Source: JAUVPB01 sp965223695
GTDB lineage: Bacteria > Actinomycetota > Thermoleophilia > Gaiellales > Gaiellaceae
Assembly (NCBI GenBank): GCA_965223695.1
Contig: CBDCXJ010000031.1
Coordinates: 62,001 to 126,000 of the forward strand
Direction of reading: 5' to 3'
DNA length: 64,000 nt
Shown here: positions 23,596 to 33,303 of the stretch, in pieces
Layout: every line of letters begins with the position of its first letter
Numbering within the stretch: position 1 is the first letter of the stretch
Program-made: the position numbers and the translations under genes
Notes under the pieces: model-generated
Database searches by the model: none
What the model was told of the DNA's origin: nothing
The model's input: only the letters and a program-made list of their open reading frames with translations

Positions 23596-24456
23596 GTGCC
23601 TCCGACCGTAGTTCCGGGGGCGCACGTCTCGAGCGGCGGCGGCATCTACCGTGCCATCGAGCGCGCCCGCGCCGTCGACGCAGACGCGCTGCAGCTGTTC
23701 ACCCAGAGCCCGAGGGCGTGGCGCCCTACCGACCATGCGGCCGAGGCGCTCGAGCGGTTCCGCGCCGATCGCAGCGAGCACGGCATTGAGGCCGTCGTAT
23801 GCCACGCGCTCTACCTGATCAACCTCGCGAACCCCGATCCCGAGATCTACGAGAAGAGCCGCACGGCGCTCACGACCACCGTCGATGTTGGCGTCGCGAT
23901 CGGGGCCGACGCCGTCGTCTTCCATGTCGGCTCGCACCTGGGCCAGGGCCTCGACGCCGTGCTGCCGCAAGTCGCCGACGCGCTCGAGGAGGCGCTCGCG
24001 GGCTGCCATGGGCCCACGTGGCTGCTGCTCGAGAACTCGGCCGGCGCGGGCGGAACGATAGGTCGCTCAATCGATGAGCTCGCGACGGTCATCGACTATC
24101 TCGGCCACCCGGCGCGCCTCGGCGTCTGTCTCGACTCGTGCCACCTCTACGTCTCGGGCGTCGATGTAGGCGACCCCGGCGAGCTCGATAGCTTCGTCGC
24201 CGAGCTCGACGAGACGATCGGACTCGACCGGCTGCGCTGCCTGCACGTCAACGACGCAAACGCACAGCTCGGCTCGAACCGCGATCGCCATGCAAACCTG
24301 CTCGAAGGCGAGCTCGGCGAGCGTCTCGCCACCTTCCTCCGGCACGAGTCGTTCGCGGGCCTACCCGCCATCCTCGAGACGCCAGGCCCGAAACGCAAGG
24401 GCCCTGACGCGGCCGAGGTCAAGACGCTGCGATCGCTCGCTGGCAGCGCAAGCTAG
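23596..24456 (+). CDS. nfo: Deoxyribonuclease IV (AP endonuclease)
   Basis: 286 residues from GTG 23596 (MPPTVVPGAHVSSGGG), matching the typical 280-residue length. It is a zinc-dependent TIM-barrel enzyme that cuts DNA 5' to abasic sites in base excision repair. Motifs: GAHVSSGGG, QLFTQSPRAW, VVCHALYLINLA, LLLENSAGAGGTIG, GVCLDSCHLYVSG, LHVNDANAQLGSNRDRHANL and ILETPGP carry the known metal-binding His/Glu/Asp residues. The open frame extends upstream over the OsmC 3' end, but that part is not family-like. Confidence 0.95.
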   Translation: MPPTVVPGAHVSSGGGIYRAIERARAVDADALQLFTQSPRAWRPTDHAAEALERFRADRSEHGIEAVVCHALYLINLANPDPEIYEKSRTALTTTVDVGVAIGADAVVFHVGSHLGQGLDAVLPQVADALEEALAGCHGPTWLLLENSAGAGGTIGRSIDELATVIDYLGHPARLGVCLDSCHLYVSGVDVGDPGELDSFVAELDETIGLDRLRCLHVNDANAQLGSNRDRHANLLEGELGERLATFLRHESFAGLPAILETPGPKRKGPDAAEVKTLRSLAGSAS

Positions 24457-24490
24457 CTCAAGGATCGCCCCCGCTTCGTAGACTCGCCGG

Positions 24491-25161
24491 ATGACCGACT
24501 CGACGCGCGACTCGCTCGCGCTGCTCGCACACGAGCTGCGCTCGCCCATCGGCACCATCGCCGCGGCAGCGAGCGGGCTCGAGCGCGGAGGCGAGTCGCT
24601 TCCCGTCGACAAGCAGCGCGCTCTCGTCCAGCTCGTCGCGAGCGAGGCGAAGCGCCTGGCGCGCCTCGTCGATGCTGTCATCTCGACCGCTCAGCTCGAC
24701 GCCGGAGAGCTTCCGATCGAGCTTCGTGACACAGATGTAGGAGAGCTCGTTCAGGCGGCGGCCGCAGCTGCGGAGACGATAGCGCCCGAGGGTCGCGCGA
24801 TCGTCTGCGATGTGGCGGGCATCGTGCGCGCGCGCGGACGAAGACCGGCTGCGTCAGGTGATCGACAACCTGCTCGACAACGCGATCAAGCACGCGGACG
24901 GCGAGGTTCGCCTGATCGCGAGCGGCAATGGATCACGAGCGCGCGTCGAGATCAGCGACGACGGCCATGGAATCCCGGCGTCCGAGCGCCAGGCGATCTT
25001 CGAGAAGTTCAGGCGTCTCGAGTCATCGGCCAGCTGGCTCGGGACTCGGGCTCTGGCTCTGCCACGAGCTCGTGACGCGCATGGGCGGAACGATTCAGGT
25101 CGACGACGCGGCGGGCGGCGGGGCGCTCTTCGTGATCGAGCTGCAGGCAGCCGGGAGCTAG
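24491..25161 (+). pseudogene. Histidine kinase, broken by two frameshifts
   Basis: Three frames together make one soluble sensor kinase. From ATG 24491 a HisKA domain reads LLAHELRSPIG and continues to about 24830. The ATPase domain then continues one frame on (DEDRLRQVIDNLLDNAIKHADG, then DDGHGIPASERQ) to about 25035. The last part (GSGLGLWLCHELVTRMGG) lies a further frame on and stops at 25161. The first shift falls in an alternating CG run (around 24826-24838). No transmembrane segment and no adjacent response regulator are seen. It is either a decayed gene or one with assembly errors; with both repaired it would have about 223 residues. Confidence 0.75.
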
Positions 25162-25219
25162 ACCCGTCTGCCACCACTCCGGTCGCTCTGGGCGAACGCG
25201 GTCGACGCGGCCGGTCGGA

Positions 25220-25657
25220 CTAGGCCGTCGCCGAATCGCCGTCGGTGCCGGCGACCGGAACCTGTGCGATGACGCGAAACGCAGGCTTGCCCTGCGGCAG
25301 CTCGTGGAACTCGGGATTCACACAGCCGAGCTCGTCGCCGCGTCGCTCGTAACAGCGCGAGACCTCGGCGCCGCACATCGGAAGCGGACGCCGCTTGGCG
25401 CGGACGGCGCCGAAGCCGCCCTTGCGGCCGAGCGTCTCGTTGAGGAGATCGAGATCGATCTCGACGTCGTAGACCTTGTGCATGCAGCCGATGTAGGTGC
25501 GGCCCCACTCCTCGTAGGCGTACACGAACGGGCAGGCCTGCTCGACACACCGCGACGGGTAGACGACCTTGTCGCAGAAAACCGCACAGCGTCGACACTC
25601 GGTCTCGTCCTGCGGACGTAGAGGCAACCGGGTCTCGACCAGAGCGCGCTGCTCCAT
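25220..25657 (-). CDS. Cysteine-rich hypothetical protein
   Basis: 145 residues from ATG 25657; the longer frame to 25801 is not credible because it runs into the divergent exchanger gene. Nine cysteines occur at 21, 24, 28, 37, 42, 58, 95, 102 and 112, starting with CxxCxxxC. This spacing suggests bound zinc or an iron-sulphur cluster. There is no membrane segment. A central stretch (YIGCMHKVYDVEIDLDLLNE) is well ordered, and the end is acidic. I do not recognise the family. It is divergent from the cation exchanger and convergent with the broken kinase. Confidence 0.7.
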   Translation of the reverse strand: MEQRALVETRLPLRPQDETECRRCAVFCDKVVYPSRCVEQACPFVYAYEEWGRTYIGCMHKVYDVEIDLDLLNETLGRKGGFGAVRAKRRPLPMCGAEVSRCYERRGDELGCVNPEFHELPQGKPAFRVIAQVPVAGTDGDSATA

Positions 25658-25794
25658 ACCGCTCGATTGTGCGTGACGATTGCCGACTTCGCAAGACTTG
25701 ACATTCGCCGTTCTGGCAGGTAGCGAACCGCGCCTCGGCACGTGGCAACTGCCACTAGCAGCGGGCGCAACCAGGCTCGCTACCCTCACCAGTC

Positions 25795-26922
25795 GTGACA
25801 AGGCGCATCCTCACCTCGGCTCTCGCGCTCGCCCCGCTGACGGTGATCCTGAGCTTCACGGGCGTCGGCTCGGTGGCGATGTTCATCCTGGCAGCCGCCT
25901 CGCTGATCCCGCTGGCTTGGCTGATCGGCGAGGCGACCGAGCACGCGGCGCAGCACACCGGCCCCGGCATCGGCGGGTTCCTCAATGCAAGCTGCGGCAA
26001 CGCCCCCGAGCTGATCATCGCGTTGTTTGCCGTCGCCGGTGGTCTCACGGAGGTCGTGCGCGGCTCCCTCACGGGCAGTGTCATCGGGAATCTCTTGCTG
26101 GTGCTCGGTGCTTCGCTTGTCTTCGGCGGGAAGGGCAAGCTCGACCGCTACTCCAGCCTGCTCTCGATCGGGCTCGTGCTCGGCGCAACGGCGGTCTTGC
26201 TGATAGCCGCGGTGCCGGGCTTCACCGGCGACCCCGATCGACGCTCGCTCGCCGTGCTCTCCCTCCCGGTCGCGATCGTGCTGCTCGTCGTCTACCTCGT
26301 CGTCACCTGGTTCTCGCTTCGCCGCCACCACGAGATGCACCACACGAGCGACGATGCCCCGGCGATGGGGGCCTGGACGTTCCGACAATCGTTGCTCGTC
26401 CTCGGCGCGGCGACGGGGATCACGGTCTGGGTGGCCGAGATCCTCGTCGGTGAGCTCGAAGCCTTCGCCGAGTCGGCCGGCATCAGCGAGTTCTTCATCG
26501 CCGCCGTCATCGTCGCCATCGTCGGCAACGCCGCCGAGCACGGCGGCGCAGTCGTCGTCGCCGCACGCGGAAACATCAAGCTCGCGGGCGAGATCGCGCT
26601 CGCCTCGAGCGCGCAGGTCGCCGTATTGCTCATCCCGGTGGTCGCCATCATCTCCTGGGCCATCGATCCGCTGGCACTCAGCTTCCGGCCAATCGAGCTC
26701 GCGGCTCTCGGCGGCGCCGCTCTCTTCACGGCGCTGCTTCTCTTCGGCGGGCGCACGAGCACCTGGCGCGGCGTCGTGCTCGTCGCCGCGTACGCCGCGA
26801 TCGCCACCGCGTTCTTCATCGCCGGCGACCGGAGTGAGGAGCACGAGAGCGCGCCCGCGACCGCGTCCGCCGCCTCACATCCAGCGTCGTCCGCAGTCGG
26901 CCCACAGCTGCGGGCCAGCTAA
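25795..26922 (+). CDS. Calcium/cation:proton antiporter (CaCA superfamily, Cax type)
   Basis: 375 residues from GTG 25795 with about 11 hydrophobic helices. The two inverted-repeat signatures of the CAX family are present: GNAPELIIALFAV near residue 65 and GNAAEHGGAVVVA near residue 245, each supplying an acidic residue to the ion site. A charged, His-containing loop (RRHHEMHHTSDD, about 178-189) sits between the halves and may bind metal. It exports Ca2+ or similar cations in exchange for protons across the cytoplasmic membrane. The stop codon directly abuts the rlmN start. Confidence 0.92.
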   Translation: MTRRILTSALALAPLTVILSFTGVGSVAMFILAAASLIPLAWLIGEATEHAAQHTGPGIGGFLNASCGNAPELIIALFAVAGGLTEVVRGSLTGSVIGNLLLVLGASLVFGGKGKLDRYSSLLSIGLVLGATAVLLIAAVPGFTGDPDRRSLAVLSLPVAIVLLVVYLVVTWFSLRRHHEMHHTSDDAPAMGAWTFRQSLLVLGAATGITVWVAEILVGELEAFAESAGISEFFIAAVIVAIVGNAAEHGGAVVVAARGNIKLAGEIALASSAQVAVLLIPVVAIISWAIDPLALSFRPIELAALGGAALFTALLLFGGRTSTWRGVVLVAAYAAIATAFFIAGDRSEEHESAPATASAASHPASSAVGPQLRAS

Positions 26923-27903
26923 ATGGACAGCGAGCGGCTGACCAGCCTGCTGTCGGAGCACGGCGAGCCGAGCTTTCGGGCGAAGCAGGTCTGGGAATGG
27001 CTCGCCCGCGGCGCGGCGAGCTACGACGAGATGACCAACGTGCCGGCCGCACTGCGGGCAGCCCTCGCGATCGAGCTGCCGCTGTCGACGCTCGAGCTCG
27101 TCGAAGAGTCAGAGGCCGACGACGGCACCGTCAAGGCGCTGTTTCGCACCCACGACGGGCACGCCGTCGAGGCCGTGCTGATGCGCTTCCGCGAAGGGCG
27201 GCGCTCGGTGTGTCTCTCGAGCCAGTCTGGCTGCCCGCTCGAGTGCACCTTCTGCGCGACCGGATCGATGCGCTTCAACCGCAGCCTCAGCGCTGACGAG
27301 ATCCTCGACCAGGCGCTCTATTTCCGCCGGAAAGAGGCTCTCGACCATGCCGTGTTCATGGGCATGGGCGAGCCGATGCTCAACCTCGACGCCGTCTTCG
27401 GCGCCTGCGAGCGACTTCCCGATCTCGGCATCACTCCACGCCGAACGACCGTTTCGACGGTCGGCTGGCTGCCGGGCATGAAGCGGTTTACCGGGACACC
27501 GTCCCGTCTACGGCTCGCGCTGTCGCTCCATGCGCCCGACGATCGGCTGCGGACGAGGCTTGTGCCGAGCAACGAGCGATATCCGATTCGCGACGTCCTC
27601 GCCGCATGCAGGGCCGACGCCGCCGAGCGCAGACAGAAGGTGTTCATCGAGTACGTGATGCTCGCCGGGGTGAACGACGCCGACGACCAGGCGCGCGAGC
27701 TGTGCACCCTGCTCGAGCCGAAGTCGTTCACGGTGAACCTGATCCCCTACAACCCGACAGGGGCGTACGGGGGCTCGCCGCCCGAGCGCATCGAGAGCTT
27801 CTGCACCATCCTCAGGCGCCGTGGCCTGCGCACAACGGTGCGGCTCACGCGGGGACGGGCGATAGACGCGGCCTGCGGCCAGCTCGCGGCGCACCACGCG
27901 TAA
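26923..27903 (+). CDS. rlmN: 23S rRNA (adenine-2503-C2)-methyltransferase
   Basis: 326 residues. A radical SAM enzyme that methylates A2503 of 23S rRNA, and A37 of some tRNAs. The [4Fe-4S] cluster cysteines are Cys104, Cys108 and Cys111 (SGCPLECTFCATG). MGMGEPMLNLD, RLALSLHAPDD and FIEYVMLAGVND are family blocks, and the methyl-carrying cysteine is near the end (RAIDAACGQLA). ATG 26923 follows the previous stop with no gap, so the two genes are coupled. Slightly shorter than the usual 350-380 residues. Confidence 0.95.
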   Translation: MDSERLTSLLSEHGEPSFRAKQVWEWLARGAASYDEMTNVPAALRAALAIELPLSTLELVEESEADDGTVKALFRTHDGHAVEAVLMRFREGRRSVCLSSQSGCPLECTFCATGSMRFNRSLSADEILDQALYFRRKEALDHAVFMGMGEPMLNLDAVFGACERLPDLGITPRRTTVSTVGWLPGMKRFTGTPSRLRLALSLHAPDDRLRTRLVPSNERYPIRDVLAACRADAAERRQKVFIEYVMLAGVNDADDQARELCTLLEPKSFTVNLIPYNPTGAYGGSPPERIESFCTILRRRGLRTTVRLTRGRAIDAACGQLAAHHA

Positions 27904-27977
27904 CGGTACGGCTGTCCACACCCTCGATTGCCGGCTGACCGCACGCGACGCCGGCAAGCAGCTGCCATCCTTCAGCC

Positions 27978-29809
27978 ATGGCGTACGTAGCCGTCGCGCA
28001 CCGGGGCGAGCACGATTGGGGGCGCCTGCTGCGACTCGTGCTCTGGCCGTTCGGTTTCGCGCTCACCGGAGCGCTCGCGGCCGGCGCGACGGCTTCGGGA
28101 ATCGACGAGCTCACGACCAGAGCAAACGTGACCTTCCTGGTCCTGATCGCCCTGTCATTTCACGTGAGCGGCATGATCGCCTGGACGCAACGGCCGGGAA
28201 ACCGGGTGGGGCCTCTCCTCGTCGGCGTCGGCTTTGCCTGGCTGCTCTCGAGCGGCTTGCAGCTGATCGACAACTCGGCGGCGCACACAACCGGCTTCAT
28301 CTTCGGCGCGCTCTACATCGTGATTTCTGGCCACCTGCTCCTGGCATTCCCGACAGGCAGGCTCGAGACGCCGCTTCGCCGATGGGTGATCGCGCTCGGC
28401 TACCTCGACGTCACCGTTCTCAACTTCATCTACCTGCTGTTCGAGCGCGGCACGCGTGCGACTCGTGCCCTGCGAACGCGGTAACCACGTTTCCCAATAG
28501 AAACGTTGCCGAGGCGCTCAGCACTCTCGAGCAGTCGGCCGGGGCGCTCCTGTCGTTTATCGCTGTCGCCATCATTGTTGGTGCATTCCGAGGAGCCAGT
28601 GATGCCTGGCGCCGCGCCTATGCACCGGTCCTCGCCGTAGGCGGGCTCGCCTTCGCCGCACTCGTGATCCAGCTGATCGACGCGGCGACGGGACCGCGCG
28701 CCGACAATCCACTCCAATGGCTCTTCTGGAGCCTGTTCACTCTGGTGCCCGTCGCGTTTGTCGTCGGGCTCTTGCGCGTGCGGCTAGCACGCAGCGCGGT
28801 CGCACCGCTCGTGCTCGCGCTCGGGGACGCCCACTCGCACGGCGCGATCAAGACAGCCCTGGCAGGCGCCGTCGGCGACCCGCAGCTCGAGATCGCGTAC
28901 TGGCGCGCTGACGAGGAGCGCTATATCGACGAGGCCGGGCACGAGATGGAGCTTCCAGCCACTGGCTCGAGGCGAATCGCGCATGCGGTCGTTCACGACC
29001 GCACGCACATCGGAGCGCTGCTGGTCGACGAAGCAGTCCGTGACGGTGAGCTGATCGACGCCGTCTGCGCGGCGGCTGCGCTTGCGCTCGAGAACCAGCA
29101 GCTCCAGGCCGAGCTGCGGGCGCGCATCGAAGAGCTACGCGCGTCGCGCGCGCGTGTCGTCGACGCCGCAACGCACGAGCGCCGAGCGATCGAGCGCAAC
29201 CTGCACGATGGTGCCCAGCAGCGCCTCGTCGCGCTCTCGCTGACGCTCCGCATTGCGCAATCCCGACTCGCTGCCGACCCGGCGGAGGCGGCCGAGCTGC
29301 TAGACGAGGCCACAAACGAGCTCGCTGTCGCGATCGACGAGCTACGGGAGCTCGCCCGCGGCATCCACCCGGCCGTTCTGAGCGACCGGGGTCTCGAGCC
29401 TGCGCTTCAGGCCCTGTGTGCACGTACACCGACGCCGGTCAATCTTGATGTCGCCCTGAGCGATCGCTTGCCCCCGTCGATCGAGGTCGCCGCGTACTAC
29501 ACGGTCGCCGAAGCGCTGACCAACGTCGCCAAGTATGCGAACGTGAACCGGGTCGGCGTTTCGGTGTCGCGCGTCAACGGCGCCGCGCGGGTCGAGGTGG
29601 TGGACGACGGCGTCGGCGGTGCGAACCCCGACATCGGCTCTGGGCTCGCCGGGCTCGTCGACCGCATCGAAGCGCTCGAGGGCACGATCGACATCGTTAG
29701 CCCCGTCGGGCGCGGTACCGCCCTGCGCGCCGAGATTCCGATCGGCCCGAGTACTCCACGGAAGCCGGGCTCGCCCGTGAGGCCGAGCGGCGTGCGCGCC
29801 GAACGCTGA
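27978..29809 (+). pseudogene. NarL-type sensor histidine kinase, one frameshift
   Basis: Frame 1 from ATG 27978 gives five or so membrane helices, ending wrongly with a stop at 28484. The family continues one frame away with ACDSCPANA (28454 on), more helices, a GAF-like region, a HisKA_3 domain (HERRAIERNLHDGAQQRL, His near 29199) and a HATPase_c domain (EALTNVAKYAN, DDGVGG, GSGLAGLVDRI), stopping at 29809. A single missing base at about 28452-28454 explains it. Intact homologues would be roughly 610 residues and would phosphorylate a LuxR-type regulator; none is adjacent. Recent mutation and assembly error are both possible. Confidence 0.8.
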
Positions 29810-29933
29810 AGCGCAGTACGGCTAGCCGCACATCTGTCTCGCACTAGCCGCCCGCGAAGTCTCGTAGCCACCCTCTACCCGTGAACGGCTCGCGCGGGCA
29901 GGCTTGGCTCATCACGTGTCGTAGGAGGACGCA

Positions 29934-32129
29934 ATGACCAAAGCTTTCTCAACAGCAAACCTCGCACGAGCCAGCGCCAGGCGCCCGTGGATCACGATCG
30001 GACTCCGGCTCGTCGCGCTCGTCGCCGCGCTGGTGGCCACCGCCGCGCTGCTCGGCGGCGTCCTCACCACCGACAGCGACTTCATCGGCACGCCCGAGTC
30101 GAAGGCGGCCGAGCTCCTGATCGACGAGCGCCTCGAGAACACGAACCCCGTCTCGGACATCGTCCTCGTTCGCTCCTCGACGCTCACGGTCGACGACCCC
30201 GCCTTCGAGCAGCGCGTCGACGCACTCGCAGCCGATCTGCGTCAGTTCGGCGACGTGTCCACCTTCTACGAGAGCCGCGACCCGCAGCTCGTGTCCGAGG
30301 ATCGCGACACGACGATCATCAACCTCTTGCTCTACAACGACGACGACGTCGGCGCCTTTGTCGACTCGGGCTTGTCGCTCAACGGCGTCGACGGATTCGA
30401 GACCGCCGTCACCGGCGTCAACGTTGTCGACGAGGACTTCAACACGGTGGCTTCGGAGGACCTCAAGAAGGGCGAGCTCATCGGGATCGGCGTGGCGCTC
30501 CTCGTGCTCGTCCTCGTCTTCGGCGCAATCGTCGCGTCACTCGTGCCGCTCCTGCTCGCAATCGTCAGCATCGTCGTAGCCTTGGGCCTGACCTCGCTGA
30601 TCGGGCAGGCCTTCGAGCTCTCGTTCTTCGTCGTGAACATGCTCGTGATGATGGGCCTCGCGGTCGGGATCGACTACGCGCTGTTCATCGTCTCCCGATT
30701 CCGCGAAGAGCGCGCGCGTGGGCTCGACAAGGTTGAGGCGATCGCGATGGCCGGCTCGACTGCCAACCGCGCCGTCTTCTTCAGCGGCGTCACCGTCGTG
30801 CTCGCGCTCATCGGCATGCTGATCGTGCCAACGACGATCTTCATGAGTCTCGCGATCGGCGCGATTCTGGTCGTCTTCGTCTCGGTGATCGCGGCGCTGA
30901 CGCTGTTGCCGGCGGTGCTGCATGTGATCGGCGACAAGATCGACAGGCTGCGGCTCCCCTTCCGTCGTGGGCCGAGCGCGACCTCACACGAGCGCGGCAT
31001 CTGGGCCGCGATAGCGCGAGGCGTGGTGCGGCGCCCGGCGCTCAGCCTCGTGGCCGGGGTCGCGATCATGGTCGCCGCCGCTTTCCCGCTCACCGACATC
31101 AATACCGGCTTCGCGGGGGTCGACACACTGCCCGAGAAGTTCGTCTCGAAGCAGGGCTTCGACCTGCTCGACGAGGAGTTCGCCTTCGCACAGACCGAGC
31201 CGGTGCAGATCGTGGTCGACGGCGACGTGCGCTCGATGCCCGTCCAGACCGCGATCGGCGACCTTCAGGCCACGCTCGCCGCCGACCCGCGCTTCGGCGA
31301 GGCGGAGCCGCTCGTCAACGACGCCGGCGACCTGGCGCTGCTCGAAGCTCCGATCATCGGTGGCGCGTCCTCCGACCAGGCCGTCCGCGCGGTGCGCGAC
31401 CTGCGCGAGACCATCATCCCCGCCAGCTTCCCGGCCGGAAGTGCCGAGGTGTTCGTCGGTGGCGAGACCGCGAGCAACGTCGACTTCTTCGACCTCACCG
31501 ACCAGTACCTGCCGATCGTGTTCGCGTTCGTGCTCGGGCTGAGCTTCCTCCTGCTCGCGGTCGCGTTCCGCTCGATCGTCATCCCGATCAAGTCGATAAT
31601 CATGAACCTGCTCTCCGTGGGCGCCGCCTACGGCCTGATGGTGCTCGTCTTCCAGAAGGGCTACCTCGCCGGACTCTTCGGCTTCCAGCAGGTCGACACG
31701 GTCGAGGCCTGGATACCGCTGTTCCTGTTCAGCGTGTTATTCGGACTCTCGATGGACTACCACGTCTTCCTGTTGAGCCGCATCCGCGAGCGCTTCGACC
31801 AGACACGCAACAACACCGACTCGATCGTCTTCGGCGTCAGTACGACGTCGCGGATCATCACCGGCGCCGCCCTGATCATGGTCGCTGTCTTCGGGGGCTT
31901 CGCAGCCGGAAATCTCGTGATGTTCCAACAGATGGGCTTCGGCCTCGCCGTCGCCGTCCTGCTCGACGCAACGCTCGTTCGCTCCGTGCTCGTGCCGGCC
32001 GCGATGCAGCTGCTCGGGCGCTGGAACTGGTACCTGCCGAAGCGGCTCGAGTGGATCCCGAACGTGGGTATCGAGGGCTCGCCCCGCCCCGTCAGGCCGA
32101 CGGGCGAGGAAGCGCCACAGGCAACCTAA
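29934..32129 (+). CDS. MMPL-family RND transporter
   Basis: 731 residues; AGGAGG lies 4-5 nt upstream of ATG 29934. Two repeats of one helix, a large outer domain and a five-helix bundle, as in MmpL/YdfJ proteins. The proton-relay region of helix 4 reads GLAVGIDYALFIVSRFREE near residue 240, and its second-half counterpart is FGLSMDYHVFLLSRIRERF near residue 605, each with the Asp-Tyr pair. It probably moves lipids or small molecules across the membrane using the proton gradient. No regulator or lipid-synthesis gene adjoins it. Confidence 0.93.
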   Translation: MTKAFSTANLARASARRPWITIGLRLVALVAALVATAALLGGVLTTDSDFIGTPESKAAELLIDERLENTNPVSDIVLVRSSTLTVDDPAFEQRVDALAADLRQFGDVSTFYESRDPQLVSEDRDTTIINLLLYNDDDVGAFVDSGLSLNGVDGFETAVTGVNVVDEDFNTVASEDLKKGELIGIGVALLVLVLVFGAIVASLVPLLLAIVSIVVALGLTSLIGQAFELSFFVVNMLVMMGLAVGIDYALFIVSRFREERARGLDKVEAIAMAGSTANRAVFFSGVTVVLALIGMLIVPTTIFMSLAIGAILVVFVSVIAALTLLPAVLHVIGDKIDRLRLPFRRGPSATSHERGIWAAIARGVVRRPALSLVAGVAIMVAAAFPLTDINTGFAGVDTLPEKFVSKQGFDLLDEEFAFAQTEPVQIVVDGDVRSMPVQTAIGDLQATLAADPRFGEAEPLVNDAGDLALLEAPIIGGASSDQAVRAVRDLRETIIPASFPAGSAEVFVGGETASNVDFFDLTDQYLPIVFAFVLGLSFLLLAVAFRSIVIPIKSIIMNLLSVGAAYGLMVLVFQKGYLAGLFGFQQVDTVEAWIPLFLFSVLFGLSMDYHVFLLSRIRERFDQTRNNTDSIVFGVSTTSRIITGAALIMVAVFGGFAAGNLVMFQQMGFGLAVAVLLDATLVRSVLVPAAMQLLGRWNWYLPKRLEWIPNVGIEGSPRPVRPTGEEAPQAT

Positions 32130-32134
32130 GCGGT

Positions 32135-32166
32135 CACGGGGGAGAAGCTCACGCTTCTCCCCCGTG
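32135..32166. terminator. 14-bp perfect hairpin after the MMPL gene
   Basis: Arms 32135-32148 and 32153-32166 pair without mismatch around a TCAC loop, six bases past the MMPL stop. A second hairpin follows at once. There is no T run. It may stop transcription from both the MMPL gene and the convergent ketopantoate reductase gene. Confidence 0.65.
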
Positions 32167-32175
32167 GGGCCCCGG

Positions 32176-32198
32176 AGTTTCGCGCAAGGCGCGAAACT
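32176..32198. terminator. Second hairpin of a tandem pair
   Basis: AGTTTCGCGC / GCGCGAAACT, 10 bp with an AAG loop, ten bases after the first hairpin. The rest of the gap to 32301 shows nothing else recognisable. Confidence 0.6.
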
Positions 32199-32301
32199 TC
32201 CCCTCATCGCTATCGGGCCACGCGCACCCGGCTACCGAGAGCGTCTTGGGCCGGCGCTCCTAGCGGCATAGCGCGCAGGCCGACGCGGGCCAAGCCGGGA
32301 A

Positions 32302-33303
32302 CTAGCCCGCTCCACGGGCTAGTTCCTCAGGAGTGTCGCGCTTCGTGGCGTCGAGGGTGGCGATCGCGGCGTTGACCGTTGCCATGTGGGGCGCGTGTAT
32401 TCCGAGAAGCGTTGCTAGCTCGACGACGGCGCCTGACATGCAGGCGTACTCGAGCGGCTTGCCGGCTCCGAGGTCCTGGAGCATCGAGGTCTTGTGGTCA
32501 CCGATGGCGATGCCGCGCTCGAGGCGCCGATCGATGCCGACCGGCATCTCGATGCCGAGGGCTGCCGCTATCTCGGCCATCTCCTGCATCATCGCGCGCA
32601 GCACGTCGACCATCGAGGGCGGCTCGCCAAGCTCGCCGAGCGTCGCGCCCGTGAGCGCCGAGATCGGGTTGAACGACGCGTTGCCGAGGAGCTTGAGCCA
32701 GATCTGGGCGCGAAGATCCTCGTCGATCGGGCACTTCAGACCGCCTGCCTTGAAGATCTCGGCGATGCGCTTGCAGCGCTCGCTCGTGGTGCGGTCGGGC
32801 TCGCCGATCGAGAAGCGGGTTCCCTCGACGTGGCGGATCACGCCGGGCTCGATGATCTCGGTGGCCGGGTAGACCACCGAGCCGACGGTGCGCCCGCTGC
32901 CGAGGCTCTTCCGAATTACGCCGCCAGGGTCGACGCTCTCGAGCTGCCGTCCATCGAGCTCGCCGCCATGACTCTCGAAGTACCACCAGGGAATTCCGTT
33001 CTGGCCCGACATGACCGCGGCGTCGAGCGCCAGATGCTGGACGACCTGCGGCATCAGGGCGGGCAGGCTGTAGGACTTCAGCGTGATGAAGACGAGCTCG
33101 GCATCAGCTATCGCGGCGAGCTCGTCGGTGGCGCTCGGGTGTGCGGTGAAATCGCCCTTCGGGCTGCGCACCTCGACCCCGCGCTTCTGCATTGCCTCGA
33201 GGTGGGCGCCGCGGGCGATCAGCGTCACGTCGGCCCCGCCACGCGCGAGAGCGGCGCCCGCGTAGGCGCCGATCGCGCCGGCGCCGACGACCGCGATGCG
33301 CAC
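32302..33303 (-). CDS. panE: 2-dehydropantoate 2-reductase family protein
   Basis: 333 residues from GTG 33303, which shares one base with the stop of the upstream CoA ligase (TAGTG), showing coupling. The N-terminal Rossmann fold starts with GAGAIGAYAGAAL (NADPH binding). LVFITLKSY and SGQNGIPWW follow, then the catalytic-lysine helix (IWLKLLGNASFNPISALTGAT, Lys near residue 205). The family reduces ketopantoate to pantoate for coenzyme A synthesis, but many paralogues act on other 2-keto acids. Given the oxalyl-CoA-ligase-like neighbour, the assignment to pantothenate synthesis is not certain. Confidence 0.85.
   Translation of the reverse strand: MRIAVVGAGAIGAYAGAALARGGADVTLIARGAHLEAMQKRGVEVRSPKGDFTAHPSATDELAAIADAELVFITLKSYSLPALMPQVVQHLALDAAVMSGQNGIPWWYFESHGGELDGRQLESVDPGGVIRKSLGSGRTVGSVVYPATEIIEPGVIRHVEGTRFSIGEPDRTTSERCKRIAEIFKAGGLKCPIDEDLRAQIWLKLLGNASFNPISALTGATLGELGEPPSMVDVLRAMMQEMAEIAAALGIEMPVGIDRRLERGIAIGDHKTSMLQDLGAGKPLEYACMSGAVVELATLLGIHAPHMATVNAAIATLDATKRDTPEELARGAG

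Noticed and set aside
24830..25045. Programmed frameshifting in the histidine kinase
   Set aside because: There is no slippery heptamer with a downstream structure, and two shifts would be needed; decay or assembly error is simpler.
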